Assembly (NCBI GenBank): GCA_965242565.1
Contig: OZ251457.1
Span: 372,001 to 436,000, forward strand
DNA from: CATQGW01 sp965242565
Lineage (GTDB): Bacteria; Chloroflexota; Dehalococcoidia; Bin125
Direction: 5' to 3'
Length of the DNA stretch: 64,000 bases
Shown: positions 34,862-41,945 of the stretch, in pieces
How the letters are laid out: each line of letters starts with the position of its first letter
Position numbering within the stretch: position 1 is the stretch's first letter
Notes under the pieces: model-generated
Databases searched by the model: none
Told to the model about the DNA's origin: nothing
What the model saw: only the letters and a program-made list of their open reading frames with translations
Position numbers and translations under genes: made by a program

Positions 34862-36868
34862 CTAGCCGCCGCTGAGCTCGATTTCGGTGCTGCGCAGCCA
34901 GCGATTGGCCGCTGCGTCCACCGGGACATACCGCAATGGCGGCAGGATGCGCTCACCGCCCGTCGGCGTGAAGGCGAACTCGATCCGGCCGTCGGCGAGC
35001 AGGCGGGCGCTGATCCGGCCGATTTCCACGCCGCCGACCTCCACGGGCGTTGAGCGCCGCCAGCGGTCAACGGTCGCGCCGGTTGGGAAGTACCGCGCGC
35101 GCGGCAGCACGCGCTCGCCGTCGCTGGGCAGCCAGCCGAACTCGGTGCGCCCGTCGGCCAGGCGGCGGGCGGTGATCCACCCGCTGGTCGGAGCGCTCGG
35201 CTCGCGCAGCCAGGCAGGGACATCGGCGATGCCGCTGTAGATCATCCAGCAGGAGACGATCCCGTCCTCGCTCAGCGCGCAGGCGTGGTAATCGCCGGAG
35301 CTGATCGCGGTGTGTTTGCCCGCCGGCGGCTGTGCCTGGCCATCGAACGTGTATCCCCAGCACACGACCGCGCCGCTCGTGCGCAGTCCGCAGGTGTGGT
35401 AGCGGCCCGCGCTGACGGCTCTGAACACTCCGCCCGGCGCGTCCGTTTGGCCGAACTGGTTGCCTCCCCAGCACACGACCGCGCCGCCGATGCGCAGCCC
35501 GCAGGTGTGCAGCCAGCCCGCGCTGACCGCGCGGAACGACCTGCTCGGCGCGTCCGTCTGACCGTGGTAGTTCCATCCCCAGCACTCGACCGCGCTACTC
35601 GGGCGCAGCCCGCAGCTATGGCCATTGCCCACGCTGACGGCATTGAACGACCCGTTCGGCACATCCGCCTGCCCGTTGTGGTTGTCTCCCCAACATTCGA
35701 TCGCGCCGCTCGTGCGCAGCCCGCAGGTATGCTGCCAGCCCGTGCTGACGGCTTTGAACGACCCGCCCGGCGCGTCGGTCTGGCCGTCGTCGTTGTCTCC
35801 CCAGCACTCGACCGCGCCGCTTGGGCGCAGCCCGCAGGTGTGGCCCTTGCCCGCGCTGACCGCACGGAGCGACCCGTCCGGCGCGTTGGCCTGGCCCCAC
35901 CCGTCGTTTCCCCAGCATTCGACCGCGCCGCTCGTGCGCAGCCCGCAGGTGTGGATTACACCAGCGCTGATGACGCTAAACGACCCGCCCGGCGCGTCGG
36001 CCTGGCCGTACTTGTACTCACTGTATCTGTCCCAGCATTCGACCGCGCCGCTCATGCGGAGCCCGCAGGTGAACGAAAAGCCCGCGTTGACGGCGCTGAA
36101 CGACCCGCCCGGCACGTCGGCTTCGCCGTAGAAGTCCCAGCACACGACCGCGCCGCTCGGACGTAGCCCGCAGGTGTGCAACTGGCCCGGGCTGACCGCG
36201 CTGAACGATCCGCCTGGCCCTTCGTCCCACCAACCATCCTCATCCCAGCACTCGATCGCGCCGCTCGGACGCAGTCCGCAAGTGTCCAGGTCGCCCGCGC
36301 TGACCGCGCTAAACGACCCGGCCGGCGCATCCGGCCAGCCGAACTCATTGCCTCCCCAGCACTCGACCGTACCGCTCGCGCGCTGCCCGCAGGTGTGCGA
36401 TCCGCCCGCGCTGACCGCGCTGAATGATCCGCCCGGCGCGTTCGTCCGGCTGTACTCGCTGTATCCCCAGCACTCGGCCGCGCCGCCCAGACGCAGCCCA
36501 CAAGTGTGCAACCCGCCTGCGCTGACCGCGCTGAACGATCCGTCCGGCGCGTTCGCTTGGCCGTAATCGTTGCGACCCCAGCACTCGACTGCGCCGCTCA
36601 CGCGCAGCCCGCAGGCATGGTGTCGGCCTGCACTGACTGCGTTGAACGACCCGTCTGGCGCGTTCGTCTGGCCGTAGAAGTTGCTTCCCCAGCACTCGAT
36701 CGCGCCCGAGTCGAGCAATGCGCAGGCGTGCTCCCAACCGACCGTGATTGCGACTGCCCGCTCGCCGCGCTGCGCGGCGGCGCCCGGCGCATCGAGGGCA
36801 ATGACCGTCGCCACGGCCAGGAGGGCGGCGAGGGCAAGAGCGACGGAACGGCGGGCGCGGTTCGGCAT
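34862..36868 (-). CDS. secreted RCC1-like repeat protein with duplicated C-terminal domain
   Basis: This 668-residue paralogue of the LPNTG protein has an almost identical signal peptide (MPNRARRSVALALAALLAVA) and first repeat. Fourteen repeats of about 37 residues follow, each with paired cysteines (HTCGLRPSGAVECWG). Repeats 5-7 are irregular in length. There is no LPXTG signal. Instead the C-terminus has two copies of a ~47-residue unit: ARRLADGRTEFGWLPSDGER, then ARLLADGRIEFAFTPTGGER, each ending RW.RST.(V/I)E(V/L). The ATG at 36868 follows GAGGGGAAA. It is probably released or bound through the C-terminal pair. It faces the other RCC1 gene across the dnaX operon. Confidence 0.85.
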   Translation of the reverse strand: MPNRARRSVALALAALLAVATVIALDAPGAAAQRGERAVAITVGWEHACALLDSGAIECWGSNFYGQTNAPDGSFNAVSAGRHHACGLRVSGAVECWGRNDYGQANAPDGSFSAVSAGGLHTCGLRLGGAAECWGYSEYSRTNAPGGSFSAVSAGGSHTCGQRASGTVECWGGNEFGWPDAPAGSFSAVSAGDLDTCGLRPSGAIECWDEDGWWDEGPGGSFSAVSPGQLHTCGLRPSGAVVCWDFYGEADVPGGSFSAVNAGFSFTCGLRMSGAVECWDRYSEYKYGQADAPGGSFSVISAGVIHTCGLRTSGAVECWGNDGWGQANAPDGSLRAVSAGKGHTCGLRPSGAVECWGDNDDGQTDAPGGSFKAVSTGWQHTCGLRTSGAIECWGDNHNGQADVPNGSFNAVSVGNGHSCGLRPSSAVECWGWNYHGQTDAPSRSFRAVSAGWLHTCGLRIGGAVVCWGGNQFGQTDAPGGVFRAVSAGRYHTCGLRTSGAVVCWGYTFDGQAQPPAGKHTAISSGDYHACALSEDGIVSCWMIYSGIADVPAWLREPSAPTSGWITARRLADGRTEFGWLPSDGERVLPRARYFPTGATVDRWRRSTPVEVGGVEIGRISARLLADGRIEFAFTPTGGERILPPLRYVPVDAAANRWLRSTEIELSGG

Positions 36869-36961
36869 CGGGTTTCCCCTCGGCGGCGGCGGGTGTGTGT
36901 GAGGATAGACGACAGGCTGCCCGCGGTTGTTCCCCGCGCGGCGGGCGCGGGTCAATCAGGC

Positions 36962-37245
36962 GGGGCCGATTCCCGCTCGGGGGCGGGAATGACGGGAAAG
37001 GGGCGGGAATGACGGATCCTGGGGTGGGCGTTGGGGGTGTGTGCGGGGGTTGGGTGCTGGTCTCGGCGAGATACCCGCGGCAAGCGCGGGTATGACGATG
37101 TAAGGGCGCGGGTATGAGACGGTGTAGGAGCGGGGATGGCGATGCAGGGGAGAGGGACGGTGCAGGGGGCGGGTATAAGACGGTGCAGGGGTGGCGGGAT
37201 GACGGTGCAGGGGTGGCGGGATGACGGTGTAGGGGTGGCGGCGAT
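36962..37245. repeat. R1 and R3 units and a degenerate ~22-base minisatellite
   Basis: The spacer 36869-37260 has no gene. It holds an R1 hairpin (36966-36993), an R3 hairpin (37066-37098) and about five degenerate tandem copies of a 22-base unit beginning GACGGTGCAGGGG (37118-37245). Two adjacent copies at 37179-37200 and 37201-37222 are identical. Confidence 0.65.
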
Positions 37246-37260
37246 GTTGTGGGGCGTGCG

Positions 37261-38241
37261 TCAGAAGTCGCGTTGGGTGATGAACTCGGCGATCGCGGTG
37301 AGCTCCGCTTGTGGGCCTTCGGCGGCGGCGTTGTGCAGGGCGGCGATGGCGCGGTCGCGCCACTCCCAGGCGACTGCCATGCACTGGTCGATGATCGGGT
37401 CGGCGCGGAGCGCTTCCAGCGAGGCCGCCAGCCAACGCGAGCGCTCCGCCTCGCTCTGCGCCGCCAGGAAGCGGGCGACCGGGTTGGCGTCGGGGTTGCG
37501 CTCCATCAGCACGATGGCGGGCAGGGTGAGCGTGCCGGCGCCGAGGTCGCCGCCGACGGGTTTGCCCAGCTGCTCCTCGGTGCCGCAGAAATCGAGGATG
37601 TCGTCGACGATCTGGAACGCCATCCCTACGCTGCGCCCGTATTCGCGCAGGGCCTCCACCGTTTCCGCGCGGCAGCCGCTCATCATCGCGCCGCCCGCGC
37701 CGGCGGTGGCGAAGAGCGAGGCGGTCTTGCCGTGAATGCGCACGTAGTAGTCGCGCATCGTGCCCGATGCCGAATCGTAGGCGCTCACGTCCTGCGCCAG
37801 CTCGCCCTTGGCCATCACCATCAGCGTTTCGGCGAAGAGCCGGATCACGCCGATGTGGCCGGTGCGCGCGACCAGTTCGGCGGCGTGGGCGAACATGTAG
37901 TCGCCGAGCATCACGGAGGCGGGGTTGCCGAAGCTGGCGTTGGCGGTGGCCTCGCCGCGGCGGGTGTCCGAGGCGTCGATCACGTCGTCGTGGACGAGCG
38001 TCGCGGTGTGCAGCAGCTCGATCGAGGCGGCGAGCGGGATCTGGTTGTCGGCGTCGTAGTCGCCGAAGCCGCCGGCGAGCAGCGAGATGGCGGGCCGCAG
38101 CCGTTTGCCGCCGCGCGAGAGCACTTGGGTGAGCATCGTCTCGAGCGGCGCGAAGTCGGAGCGCGCGACGAGCGAGAGGGTGTCCTCCACAAGCGCCAGG
38201 TCGTCCGCCACGACCGCGTAGAGATGACCGACAGAAGTCAT
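37261..38241 (-). CDS. trans-isoprenyl diphosphate synthase
   Basis: This 326-residue enzyme chains isopentenyl diphosphate units onto an allylic primer, probably for the quinone side chain used with complex I. Both Asp-rich motifs are present: LVHDDVIDASDTRRG (first DDxxD) and QIVDDILDF (second DDxxD). GGKRLRP and the KTASLFATAGAGG segment are also typical. It resembles long-chain (heptaprenyl/octaprenyl, HepT/IspB-type) enzymes. The chain length cannot be read from the sequence. The ATG at 38241 is chosen because it begins the conserved helix; no strong ribosome binding site is visible. Confidence 0.9.
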   Translation of the reverse strand: MTSVGHLYAVVADDLALVEDTLSLVARSDFAPLETMLTQVLSRGGKRLRPAISLLAGGFGDYDADNQIPLAASIELLHTATLVHDDVIDASDTRRGEATANASFGNPASVMLGDYMFAHAAELVARTGHIGVIRLFAETLMVMAKGELAQDVSAYDSASGTMRDYYVRIHGKTASLFATAGAGGAMMSGCRAETVEALREYGRSVGMAFQIVDDILDFCGTEEQLGKPVGGDLGAGTLTLPAIVLMERNPDANPVARFLAAQSEAERSRWLAASLEALRADPIIDQCMAVAWEWRDRAIAALHNAAAEGPQAELTAIAEFITQRDF

Positions 38242-38313
38242 GGTCCTCAGCCTATCGCCACTGCCGCCGAGGGGCTGTCCGCGCGGCGGCCTGGGGGCCG
38301 GCGGCGCCACGCC

Positions 38314-38326
38314 TCAGCTAAGCTGA
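38314..38326 (+). promoter_or_regulatory. palindrome overlapping -10 box of first nuclease gene
   Basis: TCAGCT-A-AGCTGA is a perfect inverted repeat around one base. It contains TAAGCT (38319-38324), which fits the -10 box pattern used elsewhere in the window. The gene starts at 38347 after an AGGAG site. It may be an operator. Confidence 0.4.
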
Positions 38327-38346
38327 ATGCGCACAGGAGAGCCGCC

Positions 38347-39315
38347 ATGACCGACACGCAGCTGGGCAAGATCGAAGAGGTTGACCTGCGCGAGGTCTGG
38401 CCCAATGAGGCGGGAGACTTCACGCCGTGGCTGGCGGAAAACCTCGATCGCCTGAGCCGGGCCCTGCATCTTGACCTGACGCTGATCGAAGCGGAGGGCG
38501 CGGTAGGGCCGTTTGCGGTTGACATCGTCGCTGAATCAGGCAGCGGCCTAGTGGTGATCGAGAACCAGCTGGAGCGCACCGATCACACTCACCTCGGACA
38601 GCTGTTGACCTATGCGGCCGGGCGCGATGCACGGATTCTGATCTGGATCACCCCCGCCTTTCGCGAGGAGCACCGCGCGGCGTTGGATTGGCTCAACAGC
38701 TGGGCGCCGGAGGAAATCCAGATGTACGGCGTCGAGGTCCGCGCGATCCGAATCGATGACTCGCGTCCGGCGCCCGAATTTCGCCCCGTCGCGTTCCCCA
38801 ATACGTGGTCGCGGCAAACGCGGGCGCGCCGTGCTTCTTCGTCGATTTCCACCGAAGAAGGACGCCGTCGCAATGCCTTCATGCAGGCGCTACTTGACGA
38901 TGCTCGCGAGCGCGGCCTGACGAATGTGACGAGCACAAGCGCAATACATAATCTGCACATCCCGAGCGACTTGAATCGCTGGGGAATCAGGTACTACGTC
39001 AATCTGTTCTCCAACGGCGAAGTGTTGGTCGGCCTGGAGATCGCCACAGGCGATCGCACTGCCAACGGGCGGATTCTGGAGTCCCTGCTCGAACGGCGGG
39101 CGCAGCTAGAGGACCTGTTGGGATTCACGCTCGAATCGGTCGGCCTGAACGGGCGATCCACGGCTTGGGTCGGAGCCCGGGCAAGCGACTGGACGGATGC
39201 TTCGGACTCGCGGCAAGCAGAAGTTCGGCAGTGGGCAGTGGATACGCTGGCGGCGCTAATAGCTGGTCTCAATCCCCGACTTCAGGAGACCGTCGAAAAG
39301 CTAGACGCAGAATAA
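38347..39315 (+). CDS. PD-(D/E)XK-like (DUF4268-type) protein, first tandem copy
   Basis: This 322-residue protein starts like DUF4268/DUF91-type nuclease-fold proteins (IEEVDLREVWPNEAGDFTPWL). The fold's active-site pattern is visible as Asp59 (FAVDIVA) and Glu72-x-Gln74 (VVIENQLERTD), followed by HLGQLLTYAAG. Gln stands where classical nucleases have Lys. The C-terminal half (from ~165) differs strongly from the second copy and may be a specificity or target domain. Family members are often found in defence islands. Here it lies next to its paralogue and a DGQHR protein. Biochemical activity is unproven. Confidence 0.75.
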   Translation: MTDTQLGKIEEVDLREVWPNEAGDFTPWLAENLDRLSRALHLDLTLIEAEGAVGPFAVDIVAESGSGLVVIENQLERTDHTHLGQLLTYAAGRDARILIWITPAFREEHRAALDWLNSWAPEEIQMYGVEVRAIRIDDSRPAPEFRPVAFPNTWSRQTRARRASSSISTEEGRRRNAFMQALLDDARERGLTNVTSTSAIHNLHIPSDLNRWGIRYYVNLFSNGEVLVGLEIATGDRTANGRILESLLERRAQLEDLLGFTLESVGLNGRSTAWVGARASDWTDASDSRQAEVRQWAVDTLAALIAGLNPRLQETVEKLDAE

Positions 39316-39332
39316 CGAAGCGCAGGTCAGCG

Positions 39333-39347
39333 AGAGTAGCGTACTCT
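39333..39347 (+). promoter_or_regulatory. palindrome overlapping -10 box of second nuclease gene
   Basis: AGAGTA-GCG-TACTCT is a perfect inverted repeat, and its right arm TACTCT (39342-39347) fits the -10 pattern. A GGAAAGGA ribosome binding site and the ATG at 39370 follow. The second copy may therefore have its own regulated promoter. Confidence 0.4.
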
Positions 39348-39369
39348 GCCAACGCGGAAAGGACACGCG

Positions 39370-40344
39370 ATGACTGATCAGAAGTTGGGCAAGATCGAAG
39401 AGGTTGACCTGCGCGAGGTCTGGCCTAACGAGGCTGTCGACTTCACGCCCTGGCTCGCCAAGCATCTCGACTTGCTCGGCGAGGCCCTGCATCTCGATGA
39501 GCTGTCGCTGGTTGAGGCGGAGGGCGAAGTCGGGCCGTTCGCGGTCGACATCGTCGCCGAAGCGGACAACGGCGTCGTGGTGATCGAGAATCAGCTGGAG
39601 CGGACTGATCACAGTCACCTCGGTCAACTGCTGACCTACGCGGCCGGGCGCGACGCGCGGATTCTGATCTGGATCACGCCCCAATTCCGCGACGAGCACC
39701 GGGCGGCGTTGGACTGGCTCAATAACTGGACACCCGAGGAAATCGCCGTCTACGGCGTTGAGGTTCGGGCGATCAGGATCGGCGATTCGCCGCCGGCGCC
39801 CGAACTGCGCCCCATCGCCTTTCCCAACACGTGGTCTCGCCAGGTGCGCCGCGCATCAACGTCACGGGCGGCGTCTGAGCAGTCGGAACAGTACCGCGAC
39901 TTTTACCAGCCGCTGATCGACGAGGCGCGGAAGCGCGGGTGGACGACCAGAGTGAGGGCGACTGCCGTGCGCTACCAGCATCTGCCGAGCGCGGCGAACG
40001 ATCGGCGCGTTCGCTTCAATTTCGCGTTTCCCAGCAGTCGACAGAGCCGAAAAGCGTATGTGGGACTGGATATTCGCTCGCGCAACATGGACGTGAACGA
40101 GCAGATATTCGCTGCGCTGGCAAGCGAGCGCGAGCAGGTCGACGCCGCCATTCCCAACCTGGAATGGATCTCGACCGAGGGCAGAGTGTCGGCGGCGCTT
40201 CGAGCTCACGGCGAGGGTTCGATTGACGATCCGCCGGAGCAGCACGACACGATTCGCGCCTGGATGCTGAAGACGCTCGGGATGCTGCGCGATGAACTGA
40301 ATCCGCGGCTAGAGGCGCTCGCCATCGACTCTGCGGAGGAATAG
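39370..40344 (+). CDS. PD-(D/E)XK-like (DUF4268-type) protein, second tandem copy
   Basis: This 324-residue paralogue of the preceding gene follows after 54 bases. The N-terminal ~155 residues are nearly the same (IEEVDLREVWPNEAVDFTPWL; Asp60; Glu73-x-Gln75 in VVIENQLERTDHSHLGQ). The C-terminal half is clearly different (RFNFAFPSSRQSRKAYVGLD). This pattern, a fixed catalytic-like half with a variable second half, suggests diversification of target recognition after tandem duplication. It ends against a decayed tatD fragment on the other strand. Confidence 0.75.
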   Translation: MTDQKLGKIEEVDLREVWPNEAVDFTPWLAKHLDLLGEALHLDELSLVEAEGEVGPFAVDIVAEADNGVVVIENQLERTDHSHLGQLLTYAAGRDARILIWITPQFRDEHRAALDWLNNWTPEEIAVYGVEVRAIRIGDSPPAPELRPIAFPNTWSRQVRRASTSRAASEQSEQYRDFYQPLIDEARKRGWTTRVRATAVRYQHLPSAANDRRVRFNFAFPSSRQSRKAYVGLDIRSRNMDVNEQIFAALASEREQVDAAIPNLEWISTEGRVSAALRAHGEGSIDDPPEQHDTIRAWMLKTLGMLRDELNPRLEALAIDSAEE

Positions 40345-40495
40345 CCGCTCCGCGATCCGCGACGCTGTCTCCGCCACATACACCGGCTCATTCCTGCGCC
40401 CACGCCGGCCCTGCGGCGACAGATAGGGGCAATCTGTCCTCACCACGATGACGATGGCGTCCTCGCACAGCGCTTGCGCTGCCGCCGAATCGCTT
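40345..40495 (-). pseudogene. decayed fragment of the 3' part of tatD
   Basis: Read on the minus strand, this stretch gives EDAIVIVVRTDCPYLSPQG followed by RRGRRNEPVYVAETASRIAE. The intact tatD (41946-42773) has EDAIVVETDCPHLSPQARRG and RRNEPAYVAETAQRIAE. The fragment has a 6-base insertion and many substitutions and lacks both ends of the gene. It sits on the far side of the DGQHR gene from the intact tatD 3' end, as expected if DNA carrying the DGQHR gene was inserted near tatD with partial duplication. Confidence 0.75.
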
Positions 40496-40520
40496 CTTCC
40501 GCTGGAGGCTGTCGACGCAG

Positions 40521-40553
40521 CGGACTGGGGCGACCGCTGCCCGCCCCAGTCCG
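40521..40553 (-). terminator. strong hairpin after DGQHR gene
   Basis: CGGACTGGGGCG (40521-40532) pairs perfectly with CGCCCCAGTCCG (40542-40553) around a 9-base loop. It lies 8 bases beyond the DGQHR stop. There is no T-run, so it may act with Rho or protect the 3' end. Confidence 0.55.
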
Positions 40554-40560
40554 AATCGTT

Positions 40561-41748
40561 CTAGGTTCCTGGCTGGAGCGCGTCCTCACGGCTCGCACCT
40601 TCAACGATCGAGTTGATCGCGAAGCTGATTTCACGGCGCCCGCCACGGAGCGTGTAGCCCTCGTTGTCGATGACCCCGCTGTCGTGGAGCAGCGTTTGTC
40701 GCTGTCGGGTCTTGAAGTCCATGGTGCGCAGGTACTCCTCGAGCGGCGTGAAGTCGACGTCTTCCCGATCGACGCCGGGGAAATTGCGCGTGCGCCACTC
40801 GTAGAAGCAGCCAGCGATGATGCGCAGCATCGTGCCGCTGTAGGCGAAAGTTTTGCCTCGCTGGTTGGGAATGAAGTCCGGGTCGGCCTCAAGGTTCGGC
40901 AGGATGGCGTACTCCTCGCGAGCTGACGGCAGGAACTCGTCAACCCAATAGAGTCCGAGGTCGACCAAGTCGCCGAAGTGGCGATTCGCTTCCTGCTGTC
41001 GGATCCGACTGACACGTCCGCCGTATCCATGCAACAGCGTCTTCAGATTGACGGACAGCTGATTGAATGCGATCAGCCTATCGCTTCCGCGGCTCACCGT
41101 GGAGGAGTCCATCTCGACGAACGGCTCGAGCCAGACACTCTGAAGCCTGACTTCTTCAGCCGCGCGGTTGAACGGATCGCGCTGGTCGAAACGCGCGCGC
41201 GCGACGGCCGTCATGCTGCGCTGCTGCGCCATATCGGCGAACATCTGGTGGATGGCCTGCGTATCGGTTTCCGTGTAGAGCGCGACCGGCATCTGCGATC
41301 GCTCGAACGCTTTGAGGAGCGGGGAATCCGCGACGTCAGGACTTCGTCGAAAGTCGCGGATCGCTCGGCGCCGGTGCTGACCATCAATGATCCGCAGGGA
41401 CGAGCTTGCTCCCTCGACGATGCGCAGTTCGCCGATCTCGGGGAGCTGGTTCTTGCGCTGCCCAGAGTAAGGCTCGAACTCGACGTACTGTGGGTCGATG
41501 CTGAGTGTGACGGGCCCGAGCACCCACGACTTCGTCTCAGACAGGTAGTCCTGAATCGTCTTGGCGTGGCTGGGGATGAAGCGACGGTTGTCCTTGATGA
41601 CCTTCTCGTCAACTTCAACGGGCAGCGCGTCATCGAACTGCGCCATGCGCAGCGCGAAGTGGTAGACATCACGGTTGCCCTGCCGGATCCGCGTCGCGTG
41701 TGCTCGAAGCACGGGGGTGCGGTTGACTGCGCGAACGGTGACGGTCAT
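40561..41748 (-). CDS. DGQHR-domain protein (DndB-like)
   Basis: This 395-residue protein carries DGQHR at residues 122-126, in SLRIIDGQHRRRAIRDF. That is the signature of the DGQHR/DndB family, whose DndB members repress and are linked to DNA phosphorothioation clusters. FIPSHAKTIQDYL and VWLEPFVEMDSST-like segments also fit the family layout. No dndACDE genes are nearby. Its codon use is less GC-biased than its neighbours. It starts with ATG after GGAGGAAAG, behind an AT-rich promoter with a palindromic operator, and lies between tatD and a tatD remnant. It may be an orphan regulator or part of a compact defence module with the two nuclease-like genes. Confidence 0.8.
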   Translation of the reverse strand: MTVTVRAVNRTPVLRAHATRIRQGNRDVYHFALRMAQFDDALPVEVDEKVIKDNRRFIPSHAKTIQDYLSETKSWVLGPVTLSIDPQYVEFEPYSGQRKNQLPEIGELRIVEGASSSLRIIDGQHRRRAIRDFRRSPDVADSPLLKAFERSQMPVALYTETDTQAIHQMFADMAQQRSMTAVARARFDQRDPFNRAAEEVRLQSVWLEPFVEMDSSTVSRGSDRLIAFNQLSVNLKTLLHGYGGRVSRIRQQEANRHFGDLVDLGLYWVDEFLPSAREEYAILPNLEADPDFIPNQRGKTFAYSGTMLRIIAGCFYEWRTRNFPGVDREDVDFTPLEEYLRTMDFKTRQRQTLLHDSGVIDNEGYTLRGGRREISFAINSIVEGASREDALQPGT

Positions 41749-41825
41749 GGTCTTTCCTCCGAGTGATCTGGTGGTGCCACACGCTGCGGCAACTATGTAT
41801 AATTTAGCATGATGTTTAGCAGGCT

Positions 41826-41854
41826 ATTTTACAGAAGTGTAAACCACTAAACAA
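41826..41854 (-). promoter_or_regulatory. DGQHR promoter with overlapping palindromic operator
   Basis: On the minus strand, TTGTTT (41849-41854) and TAAAAT (41826-41831) are separated by exactly 17 bases. The perfect palindrome TTTACA-CTTC-TGTAAA (41828-41843) covers the 3' part of the spacer and the -10 box, so a dimeric repressor bound there would block the promoter. The surrounding DNA is strikingly AT-rich for this window. Two TTTAGC copies lie just downstream. Confidence 0.7.
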
Positions 41855-41864
41855 AACCCAAAAG

Positions 41865-41884
41865 ACGCCCTCTGCTGAGGGCGT
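41865..41884 (-). terminator. intrinsic terminator of metG-tatD
   Basis: The stem ACGCCCTC/GAGGGCGT with a TGCT loop is followed on the minus strand by CTTTTGGGTTTTGTTT. This makes a good Rho-independent terminator 62 bases after tatD. Its T-rich tail overlaps the -35 box of the DGQHR promoter. Confidence 0.75.
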
Positions 41885-41945
41885 GAGAGACTGCTCGGCC
41901 TGAGAGGGCGCGAAGCAAGACCAGGGCAAAGCGTCGCCGGTCGGC

